From NCBI GenBank assembly GCA_900756575.1, contig CAAEKQ010000178.1, positions 1 to 27,330 on the forward strand: a stretch of 27,330 nucleotides of DNA, given 5' to 3'. Shown here piece by piece: positions 1-5,802 of the stretch. The stretch's first letter is position 1. The number at the start of each line of letters is the position of its first letter. Position numbers and translations under genes: made by a program. The notes below the pieces were generated by a model. The model saw only the letters and a program-made list of their open reading frames with translations. It was not told where the DNA came from and searched no databases. This DNA comes from an uncultured Oscillospiraceae bacterium (lineage in GTDB: Bacteria; Bacillota; Clostridia; Oscillospirales; Oscillospiraceae).

Positions 1-211
1 AAGCCGCAGGAAGGACCTCATCCACCGGGCCGCCCACCGCCTCGGAAAAGCTCATGACCAATACAGGGCGCAGCCGTTTTCCTCCAGCCAGAAGGCTGTA
101 GCGCATGGCTTCCTGGAGAATGCAGTAGTTGGACTTCTCCACAAACAGTTCCTCCAGATAGCGCTCCACAATGGTCTGACGGCGAACTAATTCAGGACGA
201 AAGCTGATCAT
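1..211 (-). CDS. ispA: Polyprenyl (farnesyl/geranyl) diphosphate synthase, N-terminal fragment
   Basis: This is the first 70 codons of a trans-isoprenyl diphosphate synthase, cut by the window edge. Such enzymes condense isopentenyl diphosphate with allylic diphosphates in the cytoplasm to supply undecaprenyl and quinone precursors. The fragment begins MISFRPELVRR and contains the family motif GGKRLRP (about residues 43-49), whose basic residues bind isopentenyl diphosphate. The DDxxD motifs lie outside the window. The ATG at 211 is inside the end of xseB (20-base overlap), so the two genes are probably translationally coupled. The order nusB-xseA-xseB-ispA is the usual Firmicute arrangement, which supports ispA rather than a heptaprenyl synthase subunit. 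The exact chain length of the product cannot be told from this fragment. Confidence 0.88.
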   Translation of the reverse strand, partial: MISFRPELVRRQTIVERYLEELFVEKSNYCILQEAMRYSLLAGGKRLRPVLVMSFSEAVGGPVDEVLPAA

Positions 212-434
212 CTGTTACAACCTCCTCTACCGGTTTATCGTCGGGGCCTGCCATGAGCTTCGAAACCTTCAGCTCTGCGGTATCCAGCAGGGCTGAGCAC
301 TTTGCCGCCAGCTTGGTGCCCTCCTCAAACAGCTTCATGGATTCCTCCAGGGGCACATCCCCGGCCTCCAGCGCCTTGACGATCTCGTCCAAGCGGGTCA
401 TGGACTCCTCAAATGTCACGGATTTTCTGCTCAT
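192..434 (-). CDS. xseB: Exodeoxyribonuclease VII small subunit
   Basis: This 80-residue protein is the small subunit of exonuclease VII, which degrades single-stranded DNA into oligonucleotides together with XseA. It has the family pattern: SVTFEESMTRLDEIVKALE, then a short helix pair with PLEESMKLFEEGTKLA, and an acidic tail. Length matches the usual 70-85 residues. Its ATG overlaps the xseA stop codon as ATGA (431-434), and its 3' end overlaps the ispA start, so it sits in the middle of a compact operon. Small subunits form helical hairpins that wrap the coiled-coil arm of XseA. Confidence 0.95.
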   Translation of the reverse strand: MSRKSVTFEESMTRLDEIVKALEAGDVPLEESMKLFEEGTKLAAKCSALLDTAELKVSKLMAGPDDKPVEEVVTDDQLSS

Positions 435-1714
435 GATTGTTCCTCCCTTACCTGCTCCACCCGGGCGTCTGCGCTGCCCCGATGGAAGCGGATGGTGATA
501 TGGTCGCCGGGGTGTAAAGAGCTTGCCGATACAATGGCAGCGCCCCGGTTATTTTCTGTAATACTGTAACCTCTGGACAGAACCTTCAGCGGACTCATGG
601 CGTCCAGTCTGGCAGCACTGGTCTCCAGGCGCTTCCATTCTCCGGCAAGCACTGCATTCTCCGCCGTACTCAGCCGCTGACGGCAAAGAGCAAGCTGTCC
701 GGCTTCTTTTGTCAGACGATTTGCCATGGTGCGGCCCAGCTTTTCCGTCAGCACATCCAGAGTCTGCCGACGGTCCGCCAGATAATTCTCTGGGGATTGC
801 AGCACCCGGGCATTTTTCCGCAGTTCCAACTGGGTGCGGCAGTTTTTCAGCTGACGGCTCAGCAATGATGCCATCCGGGTTTGCGCAGCGGCAATTTTCT
901 GCCGAAGCTCCTGCTGATCCGGTGTACAAAGCTCGGCGGCATTGGACGGGGTGGCCGCCCGCAAATCCGCCACATAGTCTGCAATGGTCACATCCGGCTC
1001 ATGGCCCACCGCAGAAATTACCGGGATTTTTGACCGATAAATTGCCCGAGCTACCACTTCTTCATTAAACGCCCAAAGATCCTCCATGGATCCGCCGCCC
1101 CGTCCGGTGATAATCAGATCCGCCAGCTGATAACGGTTGGCATAGCCCAGCGCAGCCGCAATCTCGCCAGCGGCCTCCTCCCCCTGTACTCGTACCGGCA
1201 GCAGCTTTACTTCTGCCAGAGGGTAACGATGCCGGATAATTCGCAGCATATCGTGTACTGCCGCACCGGCTGCTGAGGTGATTATGGCAATCTGATGGGG
1301 ATAGGCCGGAATGGGCTTTTTGTGCGCCGGATCAAACAGGCCCTCTGCCGCCAGTTTTTTCTTCAACTGCTCAAAGGCCACCGCCAAATCTCCGGCCCCC
1401 TCTGGGGTCATGGCCACACAGTAGAGCTGATAGACGCCATCCCGGGGATAAACGGTAATGCGCCCTGCGGCCTGCACCATCATTCCGTTTTCCGGACGAA
1501 ACCGCAGGCGCATGGCGCTGGAGCGGAACATCACACATTTCAGCTGAGACTGACCGTCCTTCAGCGTAAAATAATGATGTCCCGACGGGTATTTTTTATA
1601 GTTACTGAGTTCTCCGCGAATACAGAGTCCTCCCAGAAGGCCGTCGGCGTCCAGCATCTCTTTGATGTAGCTGTTGACCTGACTGACCTCCAGTACAAGC
1701 TGTTCATTCTGCAT
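431..1714 (-). CDS. xseA: Exodeoxyribonuclease VII large subunit
   Basis: This is a 427-residue catalytic subunit of exonuclease VII, active on single-stranded DNA in the cytoplasm. The N-terminal OB fold begins LVLEVSQVNSYIKEML and continues through GELSNYKKYPSGHHYFTLKD. The catalytic domain carries IITSAAGAAVHDML, GRGGGSMEDLWAFNEE and AVGHEPDVTIADYVADLRAATPSN (quoted as separate conserved blocks with their usual spacing). A long helical region follows, and the protein ends with the conserved beta segment around LSRGYSI. I chose the ATG at 1714 because GGAG lies 7 bases upstream of it. The reading frame stays open to 1909, but that extension lies antiparallel to no known domain, is proline/arginine-rich and is only the frame-shifted end of the preceding gene. 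The gene overlaps the preceding stop by 11 bases and xseB by 4. Confidence 0.95.
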   Translation of the reverse strand: MQNEQLVLEVSQVNSYIKEMLDADGLLGGLCIRGELSNYKKYPSGHHYFTLKDGQSQLKCVMFRSSAMRLRFRPENGMMVQAAGRITVYPRDGVYQLYCVAMTPEGAGDLAVAFEQLKKKLAAEGLFDPAHKKPIPAYPHQIAIITSAAGAAVHDMLRIIRHRYPLAEVKLLPVRVQGEEAAGEIAAALGYANRYQLADLIITGRGGGSMEDLWAFNEEVVARAIYRSKIPVISAVGHEPDVTIADYVADLRAATPSNAAELCTPDQQELRQKIAAAQTRMASLLSRQLKNCRTQLELRKNARVLQSPENYLADRRQTLDVLTEKLGRTMANRLTKEAGQLALCRQRLSTAENAVLAGEWKRLETSAARLDAMSPLKVLSRGYSITENNRGAAIVSASSLHPGDHITIRFHRGSADARVEQVREEQS

Positions 1715-2615
1715 GACCATTCTCCGCAAGCCATGTGAGCACCGCAATGCCCATGGCGTTATCCGTGGAACAAGCCGGACTGCCAAAAATCCCGCCCTCC
1801 GGCACCATCGCCTGCCGCAGCAGCGAATTGGAGGACACCCCTCCGGTAAACACCGCAGGCAGCGGCCCAAACTGCTTTCGAGCCTGCTCCGTTGCCTTGG
1901 ATATGGCATAAATCAGGCATTCCAGCACAAATCTTGCCGTATTTTTCCCGCTTTCCTCCGCCATGGCCGCAGCCTTATTCTGCATACCGGAGAGAGAAAA
2001 GTGCATATCACATACCTTCACGGGATAGGGCTTGGCTTCTCCCGCCTGCGCCAGCTGATCCAGCGCTTTCCCCGCCGGAAAGTCCAGGCCCAGCAGTACG
2101 CCGGTGCGGTCAATCAGCTGACCGGCGGACAAATCCTCGGTACCGCCGATTTTCTGAGGGCGCAGTCCCGGCTCCACCAGCAATAGCTCCGTGGTTCCGC
2201 CGGACAGATGCCAGGCCAGAAACCGCTCCTGCATCAGCTCCATATGGCCGCTGCTCCAAAGCACCGCTGCCAAATGCCCCTCCTGATGGGAAAACCCGTG
2301 GTAGGGAGCGCCAGTTGCCGCAGCCATACTCTTTCCGGTGCCGCAGCCCGCCAAAAAGCAGGGCATATAGGACCCCTCCACGGGTCTGGGGCGTTCGCTG
2401 GCGCCGATGGCCTCGGGTCGGGACGGCAACGTCAGGCTCAGCTGCTCCGTCAGTTCCGGAAGCCGCACCACGTGCTGAAACAGCGCATCGGATTGTCTGA
2501 GGCCCAGCTCGCCGGATTTCACCGTCAAAAGCCGCCCGCAGTTTTCGCCTTTTTGCCCGTCAAACCAGGCAACCGAGGTGGTATAGTTGCTGGTGTCGAT
2601 GCCCAGTGTAATCAT
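1704..2615 (-). CDS. Short TsaD/Kae1-like (peptidase M22 family) protein
   Basis: This 303-residue protein belongs to the ASKHA-fold TsaD/Kae1 family. It begins with the phosphate-binding strand MITLGIDTSNYTTSVAW. It keeps a metal-site-like HGFSHQEGH (compare HHxEGH in TsaD), WHLSGGTTELLLV, and near the end VFTGGVSSNSLLR and STDNAMGIA. True TsaD, which makes t6A37 on tRNA with TsaB and TsaE, is about 340 residues. This copy is shorter and sits in the nusB-xseA operon rather than with tsaB/tsaE, as in many Clostridia. I therefore call it a paralogue, and its substrate is unknown. It starts at an ATG overlapping the nusB stop (ATGA) and ends inside the xseA start. It could instead be the only TsaD of the genome; checking the rest of the genome would settle that. 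Confidence 0.75.
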   Translation of the reverse strand: MITLGIDTSNYTTSVAWFDGQKGENCGRLLTVKSGELGLRQSDALFQHVVRLPELTEQLSLTLPSRPEAIGASERPRPVEGSYMPCFLAGCGTGKSMAAATGAPYHGFSHQEGHLAAVLWSSGHMELMQERFLAWHLSGGTTELLLVEPGLRPQKIGGTEDLSAGQLIDRTGVLLGLDFPAGKALDQLAQAGEAKPYPVKVCDMHFSLSGMQNKAAAMAEESGKNTARFVLECLIYAISKATEQARKQFGPLPAVFTGGVSSNSLLRQAMVPEGGIFGSPACSTDNAMGIAVLTWLAENGHAE

Positions 2616-3055
2616 TCTCTGGACCGGGCAAAGGAACCCAGAATGCCGTTGATAAACGACACCTTATCCTCTTCCTCATACCGCCGTGCGATTTCCACGG
2701 CCTCATTGATTACCGCGCCGGTGGGAGCGTCCTCCACATAGAGGATCTCGTAAATGGCCAGCCGCAGCACAGCCAAGGAGACCTTGGAGATCCGGCTGAC
2801 CTTCCAGCCCACAGCGTAGGTCTCGATGATCTGGTCGATCTCCTGTTTTTTTACATAAACGCCCCGAACGCAGTCCTCGATGTACGCAAGCTGCTTGGCG
2901 TTGGGCTTTTCCTGATAAAGATCCGTTTCCTCAGCCAGACGGGGATAGTAATCCTCCTCGAATACCTTCTGGAACAGCTCCTCGGGCAGCTCGTCGTGGT
3001 ATTCCATCTCATAAATCAGATGCATGGCAATCTCTCTGGCGGTGGTTCGTGTCAT
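2612..3055 (-). CDS. nusB: Transcription antitermination factor NusB
   Basis: This 147-residue all-helical protein pairs with NusE (ribosomal protein S10) at boxA RNA to promote antitermination in rRNA operons. Family signatures are MTRTTAREIAMHLIYEMEY at the start and AVGWKVSRISKVSLAVLRLA then GAVINEAVEIARRY in the second half, ending FINGILGSFAR. The frame is open further upstream to 3193. I chose ATG 3055 because AGGGGG lies about 8 bases before it and because the family starts at this point. It is the first gene of the nusB-(TsaD-like)-xseA-xseB-ispA operon. A terminator of the preceding gene lies about 100 bases upstream. Confidence 0.93.
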   Translation of the reverse strand: MTRTTAREIAMHLIYEMEYHDELPEELFQKVFEEDYYPRLAEETDLYQEKPNAKQLAYIEDCVRGVYVKKQEIDQIIETYAVGWKVSRISKVSLAVLRLAIYEILYVEDAPTGAVINEAVEIARRYEEEDKVSFINGILGSFARSRE

Positions 3056-3098
3056 ATGATTTCCCCCTGTCGGTTTTTCACACAATAATTCATAATAT

Positions 3099-3145
3099 AT
3101 TGTACTGCATTTTGCAGAAAAAAGAAAGTACAATTTTTCTGTCAA
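3099..3145 (-). promoter_or_regulatory. Probable nusB operon promoter region with inverted repeat
   Basis: The AT-rich gap between the upstream terminator and nusB contains TTGACA (3140-3145) and TACAAT (3099-3104) on the minus strand. They are too far apart to be one promoter, so which hexamers are used is unclear. The segment 3100-3133 is an imperfect inverted repeat: TTGTACT and AGTACAA as outer arms, with CTGCA/TGCAG inside. Confidence 0.35.
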
Positions 3146-3153
3146 ATTCCGCG

Positions 3154-3183
3154 AAAAAGCCCCTGCCCATCGGGCGGGAGCCT
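3154..3183 (-). terminator. Intrinsic terminator after the TepA-like gene
   Basis: On the minus strand a GC-rich hairpin (arms AGGCTCCCGCCC and GGGCAGGGGCT with a 3-base loop, one mismatch and two G-T pairs) is followed by TTTTT. It starts 6 bases after the stop codon of the 3190-3879 gene and separates it from nusB. Confidence 0.8.
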
Positions 3184-3189
3184 TTCCGG

Positions 3190-3879
3190 TCATTCCTTCT
3201 TCTTGTTTTGCTTCTCAATCATCCGATGAAGACAGCTTAGAGCGTCGCTGAGTCCCCCCAGCCGGTCAATAAGCCCAATGGACACCGCCTGATCCCCATA
3301 GACCACACTGCCCACATCTGTTGCCAGTTCATCCGTTGCCAGCATCAGGCGCATAAACTCCTCCCGATCCACCCGGGAGTTTTTGCAGACGAATTCCACG
3401 ATCTGATCCTGAATCCGGTCAAAATAGTGATAGGTCTGGGGCGCGCCGATGACCGTGCCGCTGATGCGCACCGGATGAATGGTCATGGAGGCCGTGGGCA
3501 CGATCATGGACTTCTTCGCGCACACCGCCAAGGGAACGCCGATGGAATGACCGCCGCCCAATACCAGCGACACCGTGGGCTTTTTCATCCCGGCAATCAG
3601 CTCCGCAATGGCAAGTCCCGCTTCAATATCGCCGCCCACGGTATTGAGCAGAATCAGGAGGCCGTCGATCTCCGGGCTCTCCTCAATGGCCGCGATTTGG
3701 GGGATCACGTGCTCATATTTCGTGGTTTTCGTGGTTTCCGGCAGCACCTGATGGCCCTCGATCTGCCCGATGATGGTCAGGCAGTGGATGTTCCCCGCCT
3801 GGCTTTTCAGTTCCGCGCTGCCAAATTCAATGGTTTGCTCCCGCTGCTGCTCTATGAGATCCGCTTTTTCGTTTGACAT
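3190..3879 (-). CDS. tepA: ClpP-like serine protease, TepA/YmfB type
   Basis: This 229-residue protein has the ClpP/crotonase fold of the translocation-enhancing protein TepA family, described in Bacillus as acting on signal peptides or processed secretory proteins. The strand LLILLNTVGGDIEAGLAIAE is the GG-D substrate-binding segment. GGGHSIGVPLA gives the nucleophile Ser112 and SMTIHPV gives His135. The third catalytic residue is likely an Asp further on. There is no signal peptide, so it is predicted cytoplasmic or peripheral. The first 20 residues are glutamate/glutamine-rich. The start has GGAGA 7-8 bases upstream. In B. subtilis tepA lies next to the DNA translocase gene; here it lies before nusB and ends in its own terminator, and it is 53 bases downstream of the 154-aa gene. 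Confidence 0.82.
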   Translation of the reverse strand: MSNEKADLIEQQREQTIEFGSAELKSQAGNIHCLTIIGQIEGHQVLPETTKTTKYEHVIPQIAAIEESPEIDGLLILLNTVGGDIEAGLAIAELIAGMKKPTVSLVLGGGHSIGVPLAVCAKKSMIVPTASMTIHPVRISGTVIGAPQTYHYFDRIQDQIVEFVCKNSRVDREEFMRLMLATDELATDVGSVVYGDQAVSIGLIDRLGGLSDALSCLHRMIEKQNKKKE

Positions 3880-3932
3880 ACCGATTTCTCCGATTATCTT
3901 AGTTTTCTTCAGTATGCGCAGAAGTCCGGTTC

Positions 3933-4397
3933 TTATTCGGCGTAGTAGGGCGCGCCGTTTTCATCTAAATGCAAAAGGAGATAGCTTTTTCCCTGCACCT
4001 CACGATATGCATAAAAGCAGCACACCTCATCAGCGGGCAATGGGTCGCCCACCTTCCATCGGAATCGCAGGCAATCCCCCCTTCTCTCTCCGGCGGGATA
4101 GCAGACTCCGCCGATGGTTCCGCCGGGAAAGCACTGCCACGTATCCCCTTCATAGACGATCTTCCCGGCTATCAGCTGCCCCTTGGGCAGCCTGCTTGTG
4201 GGCATGGTGGCGCGGAGATACAGCTGCTCCCCCTCCGGCACCGGAACACCCAGGGAAATTTCGCCGCCGGAAAACACGCCATATACCCGGCATAGCCGCT
4301 GGGCCTGCAGGCTTCCGGTGAATTTTGTATAGAGTCCCTGCTGGCAGGCCTCCAATATCCCCTGTTTTTGCCTGCCGTCATAAATGGGCACCTGCAT
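3933..4397 (-). CDS. Hypothetical protein, 154 aa
   Basis: I do not recognise this protein. It has no signal peptide or membrane helix. The sequence is rich in glycine, aromatic residues and cysteine, with predicted short strands such as LCRVYGVFSGGEISLGVPV and SYLLLHLDENGAPYY, which suggests a small all-beta protein. I start it at ATG 4397 because GGGGGTG lies 5-7 bases upstream; the ATG at 4415 lies inside the terminator hairpin with no ribosome site. Its ribosome site is part of the 3' arm of the preceding gene's terminator, so its expression may depend on read-through or on an unfolded hairpin. It lies between the MazF-type RNase gene and tepA, all on the same strand. Confidence 0.65.
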   Translation of the reverse strand: MQVPIYDGRQKQGILEACQQGLYTKFTGSLQAQRLCRVYGVFSGGEISLGVPVPEGEQLYLRATMPTSRLPKGQLIAGKIVYEGDTWQCFPGGTIGGVCYPAGERRGDCLRFRWKVGDPLPADEVCCFYAYREVQGKSYLLLHLDENGAPYYAE

Positions 4398-4430
4398 AAA
4401 AACACCCCCGCACAAGCATATGCGAGGGTG
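4398..4430 (-). terminator. Intrinsic terminator after mazF-like gene, overlapping the next ribosome site
   Basis: On the minus strand CACCCTCGCA pairs with TGCGGGGGTG (10 bp, one G-T) around an 8-base loop and is followed by TTTTT. It lies 16 bases past the mazF stop. The 3' arm contains the GGGGG that serves as ribosome site for the ATG at 4397. Confidence 0.85.
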
Positions 4431-4445
4431 CCGTAAGAGTTTCGG

Positions 4446-4808
4446 TTATCTCAGTCCGTTGTGGAGTCCAAAGCTCACCGCAATGGCGTCGTCCACCTTG
4501 TCCATCATGGTGTCGTCCAGATGGCCCATGTGCTCCCGCAGGCGCTTTTTGTCGATGGTTCGCACCTGCTCCAGCAGCACCACGGAATTTTTCGTCAATC
4601 CCACCGTTGGGCCCACCAGCTCAATGTGGGTGGGCAGTCTGGCTTTATTCATCTGTGATGTAATGGCGGCTGCAATGACGGTGGGGCTGTGCTTGTTACC
4701 CATGTTGTTCTGCACGATCAGAACCGGGCGGCATCCCCCCTGTTCGCTGCCCACCACGGGGCTGAGATCCGCGTAAAAAATATCGCCACGTCTTACACTG
4801 CTGTCCAT
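4446..4808 (-). CDS. ndoA: MazF/PemK-type endoribonuclease (EndoA)
   Basis: This 120-residue protein is a MazF-fold sequence-specific mRNA interferase, the toxin of a type II toxin-antitoxin pair. It starts VRRGDIFYADLSPVVGSEQGG, which includes the conserved RGDIyyADLSPVvGSEQGG block. It continues RPVLIVQNN and SPTVIAAAIT, then HIEL, and LLEQVRTIDKKRL, all as in Bacillus NdoA. Length matches the family (115-120). In Bacillus the antitoxin gene ndoAI lies directly upstream. Here the 131 bases between this gene and the tRNA hold no such reading frame, so it is an orphan toxin or its antitoxin lies elsewhere. GGAG is 10 bases before the start. A hairpin at 4830-4858 lies in its leader. Confidence 0.92.
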   Translation of the reverse strand: MDSSVRRGDIFYADLSPVVGSEQGGCRPVLIVQNNMGNKHSPTVIAAAITSQMNKARLPTHIELVGPTVGLTKNSVVLLEQVRTIDKKRLREHMGHLDDTMMDKVDDAIAVSFGLHNGLR

Positions 4809-4829
4809 GATTTCATGTCTCCGTTTCAG

Positions 4830-4858
4830 TAGGATGTCGGCTTTCGCCGTTAGTCCTA
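4830..4858 (-). other. Hairpin in the leader of the mazF-like gene
   Basis: TAGGA (4830-4834) pairs with TCCTA (4854-4858), and inside it CGGC (4838-4841) pairs with GCCG (4846-4849) around a 4-base loop. It ends about 20 bases before the mazF start codon. It lacks a T-tract, so it is not an intrinsic terminator. A role in RNA stability or regulation is possible but unproven. Confidence 0.45.
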
Positions 4859-4906
4859 TTGTTGCCGGAGGAATTGGAATTTATTCAGAGGAATAAAAGG
4901 CATAAC

Positions 4907-4937
4907 AAAAACCGTCTTGCAAATGCAAGACGGTTTT
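4907..4937 (-). terminator. Terminator of the tRNA-Pro gene
   Basis: A perfect 13-bp hairpin (arms 4908-4920 and 4925-4937, loop of 4) lies two bases past the encoded CCA end of the tRNA. On the minus strand it ends in TTTTTG. The symmetric A and T flanks could also make it work on the plus strand. Confidence 0.92.
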
Positions 4938-4939
4938 AA

Positions 4940-5016
4940 TGGTCCGAGTGCCGAGATTCGAACTCGGGGCCTCTTGAACCCCATTCAAGCGCGATACCAA
5001 ACTTCGCCACACCCGG
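4940..5016 (-). tRNA. tRNA-Pro(GGG)
   Basis: On the minus strand the 7-bp acceptor stem CCGGGTG/CACTCGG closes a full cloverleaf: D stem GCGA/TCGC, anticodon stem CTTGA/TCAAG and T stem CCGAG/CTCGG with TTCGAAT loop. The anticodon loop ATGGGGT gives anticodon GGG, which reads proline CCC/CCU. The discriminator is A and the CCA end is encoded. It is a single-gene transcription unit with its own promoter and terminator. Confidence 0.97.
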
Positions 5017-5048
5017 ATATTTTGTTCCGCTCTCCTGAGCGCTCCAAT

Positions 5049-5077
5049 ATAATACTACAGGAATCCGGGATTGTCAA
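5049..5077 (-). promoter_or_regulatory. Promoter of tRNA-Pro
   Basis: On the minus strand TTGACA (5072-5077) and TATTAT (5049-5054) are separated by exactly 17 bases. The predicted start is about 25 bases upstream of the mature tRNA. Confidence 0.85.
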
Positions 5078-5142
5078 GCACGATTTTTATTTTTTTCGCG
5101 TTTTATGCAAACTTTTTTGAAACGGGTCATTTCTGGCCGAAA

Positions 5143-5802
5143 TCAGCGGAAAATGCGCCCATCCTCGTCGTACACCTCAATGCGGGTGGCATAGGAGAAA
5201 TCCGGGGTGCATTCCGGTGCATAGCGACTGATGGCGCTCACCAGCAGCTGGGGATTCAGCGCAGGATTCTGGGCGGCAAGGATGCCCTGAAGCTCCAGCT
5301 CCTGGCCCGAAATCCGGCTGACCCCCATGGTGGAGATCATGGGCTTGATGTCCACCTCGGTCATGCCCTTTTTCGAGCGCTTCTCCACAAAGATTTCTTT
5401 CCGCTGGAACAATGCGTTCAGGGTATCCCTCACCTCGTCCCCTGCCCCGCCGTCGTATTCCAATCGCACATTGCACTGGAGATACCGCAGTTCCTTGATC
5501 TTCCGGCTACTATCATAGGCCGACAGCACCCGAATGCCCGCAGGGAAATAAGGATTCAGCCGCTCGGGCAGGGATTCCAGCGGCACGTCATCCTCCTCCA
5601 GGGTAAAGTCCAGAATTTCGCACCGGCTGGACATACCAACGCTCAGGGGCAGCGCCACGGACACATAGGCGTGGGGGCTCATGCCCTGGGTGAACTTAAT
5701 GTGTAGTCCCGCCCGGAGAAATACCCTGGGAAACAGGGACATGGTGTCCAGATGGGAGATATAGATGGCCTTTCCGGTCTTTTCAAACAGCAGTCTATTC
5801 AT
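5143..5802 (-). CDS. Radical-SAM-associated protein, TIGR03936/DUF2344 family
   Basis: This 219-residue protein belongs to the family that accompanies TIGR03960 radical-SAM proteins, either fused to them or as the next gene. The family start is visible as MNRLLFEKTGKAIYISHLDT, followed by HIKFTQGMSPHAYVSVALPL and LPVG-like LSVGMSSRCEILDF. The function is not established; its genes usually lie near rRNA-maturation or ribosomal protein genes. The frame is open to 6078, but that part is only the out-of-frame end of the upstream gene. The ATG at 5802 overlaps the upstream stop by 8 bases, so the pair is translationally coupled. Here the usual rng-rplU neighbours are absent and a tRNA gene follows. 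Confidence 0.85.
   Translation of the reverse strand: MNRLLFEKTGKAIYISHLDTMSLFPRVFLRAGLHIKFTQGMSPHAYVSVALPLSVGMSSRCEILDFTLEEDDVPLESLPERLNPYFPAGIRVLSAYDSSRKIKELRYLQCNVRLEYDGGAGDEVRDTLNALFQRKEIFVEKRSKKGMTEVDIKPMISTMGVSRISGQELELQGILAAQNPALNPQLLVSAISRYAPECTPDFSYATRIEVYDEDGRIFR

Noticed and set aside
1715..1909. N-terminal extension of xseA to 1909
   Set aside because: It overlaps the upstream gene in another frame, is arginine/proline-rich and lacks a ribosome site, while ATG 1714 has one and matches the family start.
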